64,000 nt of DNA from Polytrichum commune (lineage: Eukaryota; Streptophyta; Polytrichopsida; Polytrichales; Polytrichaceae): the NCBI GenBank assembly GCA_950295325.1, contig OX485805.1:13813501-13877500 (forward strand), written 5' to 3'. Numbering within the stretch: the first letter of the stretch is position 1; each line of letters starts with the position of its first letter. The position numbers and the translations under genes were made by a program. Of this stretch, positions 45,082 to 55,721 are shown piece after piece. A model generated the notes under the pieces. It made no database searches and was not told where the DNA came from. It worked only from the letters and a program-made list of their open reading frames with translations.

Positions 45082-45647
45082 GGGGATGTTTACACCATGG
45101 ATCACGAAGTCATCAATCCCAAGGTTGTGTGAGTATATGTGATTGGTTGTTGAACTCGTCCTGGGACCACTTCAATTTACACCAAGGAAAAAACATCAAA
45201 GTGACCATGAAGTTCGAGGTTCCCAAAAGACATATTTTAAGGCTTACATTATCCACTAACATGGTCGAACGGGTTCTGTGGTGGGAGAGGCAAAAGAGCT
45301 GCTCTAGTAGAAAAAGGCAAGGGCCCAAGACAGTCAAATGTTGTTAAGATATTTTTCAATCAAATTTCTTTTGGGGAGGAGAAGATGAAGACAAGAAAAG
45401 ACAAGAGAATGGTCAAACTTGATTTTTATTTTTTTCAAAATTGTTTTTTGGGCATATATTTAAAAAATTAGCACACTCACTTTTGGGTGCGCGGTCGTTC
45501 CTCTTAGTCCACATTCAGTTTACACCTAGTGAGGGGCCCAAAGACTTTGTAAATTGATTTTTAAAGAAATCGAACCATGGAAGTTGGACCATGGGAAAAA
45601 ACCATCTTCCATGGTCCAACCTCATAGTCCATGGTGTGACCGTGCCC
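45082..45647 (+). mobile_element. complete PIF/Harbinger-like MITE, TAA duplication
   Basis: Left end GGGGATGTTTACACCATGGA and reverse complement of right end GGGCACGGTCACACCATGGA are imperfect inverted repeats. Flanks are TAA (45079-45081) and TAA (45648-45650). Interior shared with 7001 and 23411. 566 bp, non-coding. Confidence 0.78.
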
Positions 45648-45701
45648 TAAGTAGAGACCACCGGGGCCCTTTTGTGAGTGGATCAGTATTAATTGCAAGG
45701 T

Positions 45702-45771
<70 letters not shown>
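45702..45771 (+). repeat. (AAC)23 microsatellite
   Basis: Uninterrupted AAC/ACA/CAA run of 70 bp. It produces an artificial poly-valine ORF on the minus strand. Confidence 0.98.
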
Positions 45772-47064
45772 GTGGGTCTGAACCCCACTTGTAACATTGC
45801 CTGCCAGCTGCTTGTCTGGTTTTTCTGACTTTCTTCCTCAACCAAGGGTTCAATGTCATAGATTTCCTTTTGGTAAGTGTTACCCCTTATTCTCATTTGA
45901 ACGCCCATTAATTCTTATTCTTATTAGACTAACCCATAGCCTAGGCCATACTATATGCTTGATTAAATGCTTAAAATGTTTCATTTTTATCTTAAATGTG
46001 TGATTAACGCCCTAATTGTTGCTTTATTAGTCTAATGCAATCATATTCATGCTAGTTGTTGTGTTATTAGAGCAGTGGAGTGAAGAGGAGAGGAAAAGAA
46101 TTCATCTCCTAATGATTAATAGACAAGATGAGCTCAATCCAACGGAGGAGCCCCATCAGGCCCTAGATGGGAGTTCGGGCCGAGGAAAAGCTCGTCCGAA
46201 CTCTCATCTAAGGCCCGATGATTTGACACCAAAATCGTGCCACCTAAGACGCCAAATGGGATGAGAGAGTGTTCGGACCGGCCCCCAGTATAAAGCTCTT
46301 GGGCCCGATTTGATGAAATCGAGCGATCCTATTGGCCCAAATTTTGGGAGTTCGGACTAGCCCTCAATCCGGCCCCAAGTATAAAGCGGCCCTAAGTGTT
46401 ATCCCTTATTGTCATTTGAACGCCCACTCCGAAAAGGAGGCACAAGCATACTCTACAACACAATGGTCCAATCCCTACATTGTGTCCCAATGGGGAAATT
46501 TCCCATAACTCCCGTTCATGTCCCGTAATTCATAAGGCTTGGAAGGGAATGTTGAAAGAGGGAATTTTGCTCATGTCCCTTGATTGATAATGGGAATGTT
46601 TAGTTGGACATGGGAAATTATGTAGATGGGACATTTTGCATGGATGATGGGAATATGCTAATTGGGAGAATTTTCAACGGGAAATTCAAAAACTAGATAA
46701 GCATTCCATAAACTTGCTAGATCTAGGGGTGCTGAAGAACGGAATTGAATCTTGGACCTCACAACCCTAGTCCAACACCTTAACCATCAACTCATTGCAC
46801 ATTACATGTGCATATGGAGGGCTTTTAAGCACTCTATATGTAAAGCCGGCATTTTCGTTGTGATGTAAGAATATAGAAATTAAAACACCTCCATCCAACA
46901 TTAAAACTTGTCCCTTATAGATTTTTGGCAGATTCATCTCAAATAATTTGGACTAGACTAATTTGGGGTCTGTGAACCTAAATCCGGTGTTAAATGACTA
47001 AAAATAGTCAGTTGAGGCTTGTTTATTGTTTCAGGGCTTTTTGTTGGATGAATGAAAAACCTTT

Positions 47065-47066
<2 letters not shown>
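45772..47066. other. no gene; partial MITE near 46120-46395
   Basis: The end CCCCAAGTATAAAGCGGCCC followed by TAA at 46391 looks like a PIF/Harbinger-type terminus, but the matching left end is unclear. GTGTTA(C/T)CCCTTATT(C/G)TCAT occurs on both sides (near 45876 and 46396), about 520 bp apart, perhaps the flanks of an old insertion or a local duplication. Confidence 0.4.

Positions 47067-47098
<32 letters not shown>
47067..47098 (+). repeat. (TC)16 microsatellite
   Basis: Uninterrupted TC dinucleotide run of 32 bp. Confidence 0.97.
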
Positions 47099-47101
<3 letters not shown>

Positions 47102-48277
47102 ATTACTTACGAAGGTGACCCACATCTAGATCTACAAGATCTCTAAAATGAAACAAAGATAGAACATTCTTTCATGGACATTCAATAATAAACATGCAAT
47201 TAGTATGAGATGATTAGCAAATCCAAATCGAAATTGTGGTCACTTTTCTGATAATTTTTGGAGCTCACAATGATACGTTATTCATTATGAAAGTAAAAAC
47301 CCTAAACCGGCAGAGATAGAGTCAAGTGTGGAGGGGGCATCATTTTTTGAAATAAAATTATTGTATTCCCATTATTGAAAATTTGAAATTGTCCCTTTGG
47401 TTGAGAGGGACAATCATGAGATGAAACAAATTCTCATATTTGATGCATCCTACTTTGGTTTATCCCATGATGATTCCCCTCTATCATGGGACATGCAAAC
47501 TTCTCATTTATAACACTGTGACCCATGGAATTCAAGGAGTATGTCCCATGTTCTTCCCATGGGACATAGTTGGAAGTTGCTTGTGTGGCCTGCTCCCCAT
47601 GTGGGTTAGAGCATACAGGTGGGGATTCCATTTCCCCACTTGGACAAGTCCCCACTTTCACATACTCATACTAAGGTAGGGACATTCATCCAATATTGAC
47701 GATTCCGAAGATGTTTATGTCAAGTTCGTACATGAAAATGGAGGAATATCATAGTTCTATCTATACAATATTGCAATTTGGCATGTGTCGCCTCAAATAA
47801 GGGCTTCTCTTCACAACAGAAAGCGCACATAAGCAAAGGAGCAAAGGAGCATAGGAGCAAAGGAGCACAAAGTTCCTCTACTGACACTTGAAAAATATAT
47901 ATTTATTTGCACTTTATTATGGGTGCACTTTGCTTTGGAATAGCCGGACGTGTCCGCTATAACCGAGGGAGCTTTACCTGGGTTTTAGGGAAGTCTTTGG
48001 TTATTTGCTAATGTCAAGTGGGGAGGGGGTGATCAATTTGCTGGAGCCATTAGATTTTTTTTCTTCTTCTTTTAGAACCAAGGCGTAGATGGCTTCTATC
48101 AGGCAGTGATGCCTTGGGAGCTGTGAAAGGGTTGACTCAGGACTCGCCCCACAGCATGCATGTGGGGATCAATGCCTCCAAAGTCCAAACTAAACCACCT
48201 TCCTTCGTGACTAGGGGTAGGCTGTGACTAATGACCAACTATCCTAAGCATCTCAAGGTGCACACTCCTAGACCTAC
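47099..48277. other. no recognisable feature
   Basis: AT-rich, short ORFs only. A small GGAGCAAAGGAGCA/GGAGCATAGGAGCA tandem lies near 47835-47867. Confidence 0.5.
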
Positions 48278-49486
48278 ACCCTTGGGGAGGAAAAAACTAA
48301 ACTGAAGGGTATTCAGTTGTTTAATCCATTCTTTTATATCCAACTCTCATTCGTAACAAATATATTTTTACGATTGGCAGCGTGCAATAGATGAAGTGCC
48401 CAAATCGAGTTAACATGGACTAGTTAACAAGTTGAACATACATTTATGCAAGGTTTGTGTGTCTTATGTGGTCACTCTTCTTGACCAAACACATGAATTT
48501 GAGTGTTATGTGACAAGGTTTACATTTCAAGAATGGACACTGAGAAGACATGTGTTGCATTTACACTAGCATATGTGCTCATCGTATTTTAACTATTATG
48601 AGTTTCATCAATGAAGTAATTGGGAGGGCCCACATGAACACCTAAAGAAAATTGTGGAGAATCTTTCACCATGACACCCTTTGATTTTGCATTTTAATTA
48701 TGATCCAAATACTTGTAGTAACATTCTATAGAATGTGTACTATCATGTTCGACTCTACAAAACTAGGTGGAATATCACTCATGAATCATATGTATATTTG
48801 GTAAGCCGAATTCTCCACAAAACAGTTTTTGTATTCTTTACAAATTCTACACATAAAAAACTCTAACATGATAGACAAATGTTTTATATTTAGAGAAACC
48901 CGTTGTGCATTTGAATGATGTTAATGCCGTTGCTCATATGTGAAAAGTAAAAAAGAAGGCAATCCACCAAAACTTAAAGGTCTTATGTTCAATAATATAG
49001 TGGAGTTAATCTTGTGCCTAATTTGATGATCACATACATATAATGCTTGACATGTGAAGCAGTCGTAGTTGGAGCATATCGCAAAAGAAGAAGGGGGGCA
49101 TCATTGAGTAGAACATATGGGTGAAACATTATAGGGCAAAAGAAAAGGGACAGGCATGTGTTATTCCTAGCTACGCTTTCAGAAGTATGTGACTCATAAT
49201 TCACACTGAGTCTGCTCCTCTGTACCAAGTAATCTGTAAGGCAACCACCAAGGGCACTCAGCAGCGTGAGGCCAATTCACATATTCATGTGTCATATACT
49301 TGAACATGATTCTGTTTAACTTGATCCACCCTATACACTGCAAGTTTTAGCTATTCTTGAACTACTACCATGCATAAACCTCCTGGTTTAATTACGCTAT
49401 CAAAGGGAAAATATGCCCTGATTCGACAAGAAGGCGCGCGCTCTTGATGATCTCAGCAAGGTAGGAAATAGGAGATTGAATTCCAA

Positions 49487-49669
49487 CCCCATTTTGCGGA
49501 CTTGACGACGGTGGAAAAGGGTGCCAAGTACAAAACCACAACGAACACTCGCCTTGACTTGAGATCAGTACTGTCACATCTTCAAGCATTGGGTACCGCA
49601 AAATGTGCCGACTTCCAACGATGTGGGAGGCAAACGCAAATTCTAAGTACCTATCATACATCTAAGTAG
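49487..49669 (+). pseudogene. 5'-deleted copy of the small gene at 18668
   Basis: Keeps PHFADLTTVEKGAKYKTTT and the same stop, but the start codon and first 24 or so codons are gone, joined at AATTCCAACCCC to unrelated upstream DNA. Confidence 0.7.
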
Positions 49670-49784
49670 TGCTACAAACACCCTGGCTTGTACAAATAAT
49701 CACACGTTTATTATCGCAAAAACTCTCAGATCTCAAGCCTATCTCCAGCCAGGTTCGTTCAATACTCCTCCAGGCCTGATATTT

Positions 49785-50439
49785 TTAAGCCATGAGATCA
49801 ATGGCGAGCTGCTGCAGGAAGGGCAAGTACACAGATGGGGCGTGGAAAGCAAACGTTCCCAAAGGCTGTGCATCCATGTCCCTTGCTAACATCACCATCG
49901 ACTTCGCATAGTTCATGGGCTTCGTCATGAACTCACCCTTCACAGTGCGAGACGTGGCTGTCGCGGGGGACACAGGGGAGGGGTGATGAACTCTTTCTTC
50001 GACGTAATCCAGGAGCTCCAGCACCGAAGCCAAGACTTCAGCCTTCTCGCTGTCATCCATACTTTCGCGAAAGCCCGTCACCATGGAACTGTTACCGCTC
50101 TGCAGGTAGGCACGTCGAATTTTTCTGGCCGCCGGCAGCGCACATTTAGAGCGCTTGGAGTCGTCTCCGCTGTTGATGCCAAGACCTGGATCAGGACAGA
50201 TTCCACGAGTTAGAAACATGAGGAGAGGGTCAAATTAGATCATCGCGACGCCCTCTTTCTCATATGATCAATGTATTGGCTGAGAGAGACAATGAAATCG
50301 ATGAAATGTGACTCTACACAACGGACAATCACAAATGTATGAGTCTACAACTGGCAGGTTCATAATCTAAACCCTTAACCCGGTCCCCAGCTTCATCTAA
50401 TCAACCTGACTTTTCACCGATGCCTTGGAACGCTGCCAT
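49785..50439 (-). pseudogene. second copy of the two-exon gene, splice acceptor lost
   Basis: Exon 1 (50439 downwards, MAAFQGIGEKS) still has a donor, CAG|GTTGATTAG. At the place of the acceptor (CTGAG in the first copy) the sequence reads CTCAT, so AG is lost. Exon 2 remains open as a 144-codon ORF from an internal ATG at 50219 to the same stop. The C-terminal part is nearly identical to the first copy; the N-terminal half has many amino-acid changes. It may be dead, or may start at the internal ATG. Confidence 0.6.
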
Positions 50440-50622
50440 GATTTCTTCTCCAAGGAGTGTTCCGCCTTCTTCTTCTTACAATTGTGTCACTGCTCCTGCA
50501 GTCCCTTCAACAGCAAACAGCCCACCACCCTGCAGAACTACTCTCGGAACAGCCCCAGGGTTTCTCAAAGACCCGGTCTCTAAAGAAGAACCACTCACGA
50601 TTCTACACTTCCACCCCCACGT

Positions 50623-51243
50623 AGAGAAGAAGAAGCACTCCGATTCTATAGGCCTTGTAGGAATCGGAGTGTGTTAGGGCCAAGTTCCATGAATGGGTGA
50701 GAAACGGGTGATGTCACCCATTTTATGGAGGGGTACTTCTATGTGGGGTGCCGGTTTTTTTTGATTTCCTACTTTTTAAGTAAATTTGGTGAGTGATAAG
50801 ACATGACATTTTAGTGGCGCTATCCCATGCCTTGGCTTGTGTTAGTGGCGCTAGATGTAAAACTACTTCGCCCTTTGTAGGACGCAGACATTATATTTAG
50901 TAACCAATAATAAATTTCGGTAGCCGGTTATTATGTATGGGCCTTGTTTGGAGTAGTTTGGGGGGGGGGGGTCTCTATTGGGTGGGGAGTTTTATTTATT
51001 TATGAGAGGTCTTGGAGATCATTAATAGTTAGTCGATTTTCTAGCCTTCGCTTATGGACTAATATGGAATGTGCATATTGTGTGGCAATTATGTTAATTT
51101 GTTTAAACGTGTTTTTGATTTTCATGATAGGAAGTGTGAACGTTGTTTCCAATTTTTTCATTGATGGGATATGTGTTGTGCCTCTTGCTCCCGCAACTAG
51201 TACCATGAGTGGGGCTACTTTCCAACCCTTTGTTATGATGTTG
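50623..51243 (-). mobile_element. LINE 3' end fragment, cut by an LTR
   Basis: Minus-strand order from 51243 down: LINE C-terminal codons (KGWKVAPLMVLVAGARGTTH and KNTFKQINIIATQYAHSIL), a 3' UTR, a perfect 10-bp stem (ACTCCGATTC/GAATCGGAGT, 50637-50670) and a (TTC)n tail. The LTR starting at 51244 interrupts its coding part. Confidence 0.75.
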
Positions 51244-52072
51244 TGTGAGCCCAAAATGGGTGCTCACATTTGTTTTATGCTTAGAATTTAGTTGAAGTTG
51301 CATTTGACGTCATTATTGAAACATCAAAAAGTATAAAAAAGAGTGAGGGTTGGGGTGGAATTATGTTTTAAGCCTTAGGCTTGTGTGGCGTGTTTAATTA
51401 AAGGATTAGCAGAATTAGGGGTTGGGGGTTAAAGATTAGGGTGTGCATGTTTAAGTTAATGGGAAGGGCCTCGGGTTTAAGTGTTTGAATTGGGGCCTTC
51501 CCGTGTTGGTTTAGGGGTTAAGGGTTTAGTGGATAGGCTTGGGTTTATTCTCAGTTGGATGGGGTTTAAGGGGTTCGGGGTGTTTTTTGTGTGTCTCTCT
51601 CGGCGGCGAGCTGGGTAGCCGCTACATATTTGAGCAGTTGGGTAGTTGCTATAGAATTGAGTTGCTTGAGCATTCATTACAGATTCGAGCAGTTGGGTAG
51701 CCGCTACAGATTTGAGCTGCCGGTTAGTTGCTACAGATTCGAGCTGCTTGAGCATTTGCTACTGATTCGGCAGTTGGGTAGCCGCTACAGATTTGAGCTG
51801 CTGGTTAGTTGCTACAGATTTGAGTTGCTTGAGCATTTGCTACTGATTCGGCAGTTGGGTAGCCGCTACAGATTTGAGCAGCTGGGTAGCTGCTACAGAG
51901 GCTGCGAGCTTGGAAGGCTAGCAGCGGACGGCTGGGCTCGAAGGACGAGAGACTGCACCGAAGCCTTTTGACGGGCGATGATGGGTGCAACCCCGAGCCC
52001 GACAGCGTGGAATTTCGGAATAATGGTTGAGACTGAAGTTGAATAATGGGGGGGGACTAGTAGTGTTTACAC
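51244..52072 (+). mobile_element. 5' part of an LTR of the TGTGAGCCC family
   Basis: Starts TGTGAGCCCAAAATGGGTGC. Includes a minisatellite of GGTAGCCGCTACAGATTTGA-type units (51600-51905). LTR similarity fades where the 72-bp satellite begins, so the 3' end is missing or was replaced by the satellite. Confidence 0.65.
51600..51905 (+). repeat. LTR-internal minisatellite
   Basis: Variants of TTGGGTAGCCGCTACAGATT and GGTTAGTTGCTACAGATTTG alternate, related to the minisatellite at 34290-34790. Confidence 0.8.
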
Positions 52073-54745
52073 TATTACCCTTGAGTGCCTAGCCTCTCGG
52101 AATCTAAGTGCTAACTCAAGCATACACAACAAAGTCAAAATCTGGTCCAAGACCCTTGAGTGCCTAGCCTCTCAGAATCTAAGTGCTAACTCTAACATTC
52201 AAAACAATGCGAAATCTGGTCCATTACCCTTGAGTGCCTAGCCTCTCGGAATCTAAGTGCTAACTCAAGCATACACAACAAAGTCAAAATCTGGTCGGAA
52301 TCTAAGTGCTTACTCAAGCATGCACAACAAAGTCAAAATCTGGTCCATTACCCTTGAAAGGCCTAGCCTCTCGGAATCTAAGTGCTCACTCAAGCATAAA
52401 CAACAAAGTCAAAATATGGTCCATTACCCTTGAAAGGCCTAGCTCTCGGAATCTAAGTGCTAACTCAAACATTCAAATCAACGCGAAATCTGGTCCATTA
52501 CCCTTGAGTGCCTAGCCTCTCGGAATCTAAGTGCTAACTCAAGCATAAACAACAAAGTCAAAATCTGGTCCATTACCCTTGAAAGGCCTAGCCTCTCGGA
52601 ATCTAAGTGGTAACCTAAACATTCAAAACAATGCGTAATCTGGTCCAAGACCCTTGAGTGCCTAGCCTCTCGAAATCTAAGTGCTAACTCAAACATTCAA
52701 ATCAACGCGAAATCTGGTCCAAGGCCCTTGAATGCCTGGCCTCTCGGAATCTAAGTGCTAACTCAAGCATACACAACAAAGTCAAAATGTGGTCCAAGAC
52801 CCTTGAGTGCCTAGCCTCTTGGAATCTAAGTGGTAACTCAAACATTCAAATCAATGCGAAATGTGGTCCAAGACCCTTGAGTGCCTAGCCTCTCGGAATC
52901 TAAGTGGTAACTCAAGCATACACAACAAAGTGAAAATTTGGTCCATTACCCTTGAAAGGCCTAGCCTCTCGGAATCTAAGTGGTAACTCAAACATTCAAA
53001 TCAATGCGAAATCTGGTCCATTACCCTTGAAAGGCCTAGCCTCTCGGAATCTAAGTGCTAACTCAAGCATACACAACAAAGTCAAAATCTGGTCCAAGAC
53101 CCTTGAGTGCCTAGCCTCTCGGAATCTATGTGCTAACTCTAACATTCAAAACAATGCGAAATCTGGCCCATTACCCTTGAGTGCCTAGCCTCTCGGAATC
53201 TAAGTGCTAACTCAAACATTCAAAACAATGCGAAATCTGGTCCATTACCCTTGAGTGCCTAGCCTCTCGGAATCTAAGTGCTAACTCAAACATTCAAAAC
53301 AATGCGAAATCTGGTCCATTACCCTTCAAAGGCCTAGCCTCTCGGAATCTAAGTGCTAACTCAATCATACACAACAAAGTCAAAATCTGGTCCAAGACCC
53401 TTGAGTGCCTAGCCTCTCGGAATCTAAGTGCTAACTCAAACATTCAAAACAATGCGAAATCTGGTCCATGACCCTTGAAAGGCCTAGCCTCTCGGAATCT
53501 AAGTGCTAACTCAAACATACAAATCAAAGCGAAAATCTGGTCCAAGACCCTTGAATGCCTAGCCTCTCGGAATCTAAGTGCTAACTCAAACATTCAAAAC
53601 AATGCGAAATCTGGCCCATTACCCTTGAAAGGCCTAGCCTCTCGGAATCTAAGTGCTAACTCAAGCATACACAACAAAGTCAAAATCTGGTCCAAGACCC
53701 TTGAGTGCCTAGCCTCTCGGAATCTAAGTGCTAACTCAAGCATAAACAACAAAGTCAAAATCTGGTCCATTACCCTTGAAAGGCCTAGCCTCTCGGAATC
53801 TAAGTGGTAACCTAAACATTCAAAACAATGCGTAATCTGGTCCAAGACCCTTGAGTGCCTAGCCTCTCGAAATCTAAGTGCTAACTCAAACATTCAAATC
53901 AACGCAAAATCTGGTCCAAGGCCCTTGAATGCCTGGCCTCTCGGAATCTAAGTGCTAACTCAAGCATACACAACAAAGTCAAATCTGGTCCATTACCCTT
54001 GAGTGCCTAGCCTCTCGGAATCAAATTGCTAACTCAAACATTCGAAACAATGCGAAATCTGGTCCTTCAGAAAACATACCACCTGGTGCCGAGAGCCCCA
54101 CAACCATGAACTCCACGCCTCCACACAACCTCAACATCGGGTCCCTCTCTACCTTACCCCCTCAACCTTACCCTCTCGGAGCCGAGCCGAGAGCTCATTG
54201 GCTCCTCCAAAATCTAGTCCTAGTCATCGTCAAGCTTTCCCCCTCGGAGCATTCCACAAAATGACAAAATCTAAGTGCTAACTCAAGCATACACAACAAA
54301 GTCAAAATCTGGTCCATTACCCTTGAAAGGCCTAGCTCTCGGAATCTAAGTGGTAACCTAAACATTCAAAACAATGCGAAATCTGGTCCACGACCCTTGA
54401 GTGCCTAGCCTCTCGGAATCTAAGTGCTAACTCAAGCATACACAACAAAGTCAAAATTTGTTCCATTACCCTTGAGTGCCTAGCCTCTCGGAATCAAATT
54501 GCTAACTCAAACATTCGAAACAATGCGAAATCTGGTCCTTCAGAAAACATACCACCTGGTGCCGAGAGCCCCACAACCATGAACTCCACGCCTCCACACA
54601 ACCTCAACATCGGGTCCCTCTCTACCTTACCCCCTCAACCTTACCCTCTCGGAGCCGAGCCGAGAGCTCATTGGCTCCTCCAAAATCTAGTCCTAGTCAT
54701 CGTCAAGCTTTCCCCCTCGGAGCATTCCACAAAATGACAAAATCT
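52073..54745 (+). repeat. 72-bp satellite array with higher-order structure
   Basis: About 30 units of roughly 72 bp, each containing GAGTGCCTAGCCTCTCGGAA and TCTAAGTGCTAACTCAA. Two unit types alternate irregularly, one with CATACACAACAAAGTCAAAA and one with CATTCAAAACAATGCGAAAT. Because 72 is a multiple of three, repetitive ORFs run through the array on both strands; they are not genes. The right end is interrupted by a duplicated 210-bp block. Confidence 0.9.
53994..54745 (+). repeat. two copies of a 275-bp block (476 bp apart) ending the satellite
   Basis: 53994-54269 and 54470-54745 are essentially identical: a satellite unit with TCAAATTGCTAACTCAAACA, then a unique stretch CATACCACCTGGTGCCGAGA ... 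CCCTCTCGGAGCCGAGCCGA ... ATTCCACAAAATGACAAAAT. Between them lie two to three more satellite units. Confidence 0.9.
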
Positions 54746-55044
54746 GGTCCCCTTCAACTAATGCATTTCCCTCTCAAACTCCAACAAACCACACATTGAA
54801 CTACCAAAGCATATATTCATTCATCCATGAAGCTTAAGAACCTTTTATCAAAATCCTCCAACCTCATTCTCTCTCAATCCATTGCGCACACTAAAATGTG
54901 CCGCGAATTTAACCTTGACTCGTATATCCATTCTAACATTCGACTGTGACTGAGGGTTCCTGGAGGTACCCTCTCGGTGCCGAGACCACCGTTTGAACAT
55001 ATATTCAATCTTTCTGATATGTGTCCGTTATCCTAACCATACAA

Positions 55045-55539
55045 TCATTCCATTGTTGTGTTTGCTTGAAATTGAATCCTCAAATGCCATTTTTCATATA
55101 ACTTAAACGACAATCTTACTATAAGAATGGAATCATCTCTTGTCTCCTCCTGATATCCGCTTTGATTTGAACTGTTGGGTTGCTCGCTTTCTTCCATAGA
55201 TGCCGCGGGGGATTCACTATCCTCCCGGTCTTCCTCTATCGGCTGCAGATTCAATTGCCGTTTCGAAGATCCTCTCTTGCTCTCTCCACCTGTGTTTTGC
55301 ACGTCTGATGGGGTTCCTCTACCCTCTATGTACGATTCCTCCTTCTTCTTCAGTTCTCTCCGTCTCCTCTGTTTCGAATTGCTGAAACTCAATCCTCCCT
55401 TTCGCTTCTTCCGCTTCTTTCCTATATCTATTGTGGAATCTGTATTGTGCTCTGGTTCCTTCATGTGTGCGTCCCAGTTCCGCTCTGCTTCCCTTTTCGT
55501 ACTCTTTACTCTCTCAGCATCCCTTTCCTTCGCTCCCAA
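55045..55539 (-). CDS. highly charged nuclear-type protein, 164 aa, unknown
   Basis: MGAKERDAERVKS start; basic clusters KKRKKRKGG and KQRRRRELKKK look like nuclear localisation signals; an acidic/serine-rich middle (EEDREDSESPAASMEESEQP) follows. TATAAAG on the minus strand near 55570, about 30 bp upstream of the ATG region, and a GC-rich surrounding support transcription away from the transposase gene at 55722. No known domain. It may belong to the same element as the transposase (an accessory gene) or be a captured host fragment. Confidence 0.45.
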   Translation of the reverse strand: MGAKERDAERVKSTKREAERNWDAHMKEPEHNTDSTIDIGKKRKKRKGGLSFSNSKQRRRRELKKKEESYIEGRGTPSDVQNTGGESKRGSSKRQLNLQPIEEDREDSESPAASMEESEQPNSSNQSGYQEETRDDSILIVRLSFKLYEKWHLRIQFQANTTME

Positions 55540-55721
55540 AAAGACCCTTCCCCAACCCTCTCAGACCTTTATAGTGCCACTGTTCAAGATTTAGGGTTTA
55601 CGGTATTTTTGGTCACTGTTCATTGTTTACCCTTTTTAAAGCATATTTACAATGGATAAGTATTCCACACTTTTCAGCATCCTCTTTCTCATTCCCATCT
55701 TTGCACATCCCCCTCGCTGTG
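55540..55721. promoter_or_regulatory. putative bidirectional promoter between the charged-protein gene and the transposase
   Basis: 182 bp between two divergent start codons. Minus-strand TATAAAG near 55570; plus-strand TTTTTAAAGCATATTTACAA near 55633. Confidence 0.4.

Larger units (their letters stand above)
48278..50500 (+). repeat. gene block E, second (decayed) copy
   Basis: Co-linear with 16988-19960, with deletions: about 17890-18200 of the first copy is missing at 49164, about 240 bp at 49485, and a stretch of the intron near 50284. Both genes of the block are damaged here. Confidence 0.85.

Noticed and set aside
45561-45908. ORF with a long poly-valine stretch
   Set aside because: Pure translation of the (AAC)23 microsatellite.
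52306-53893. Long repetitive ORFs on both strands of the satellite
   Set aside because: The unit length is a multiple of three, so frames stay open automatically; both strands are equally open and no domain is seen.
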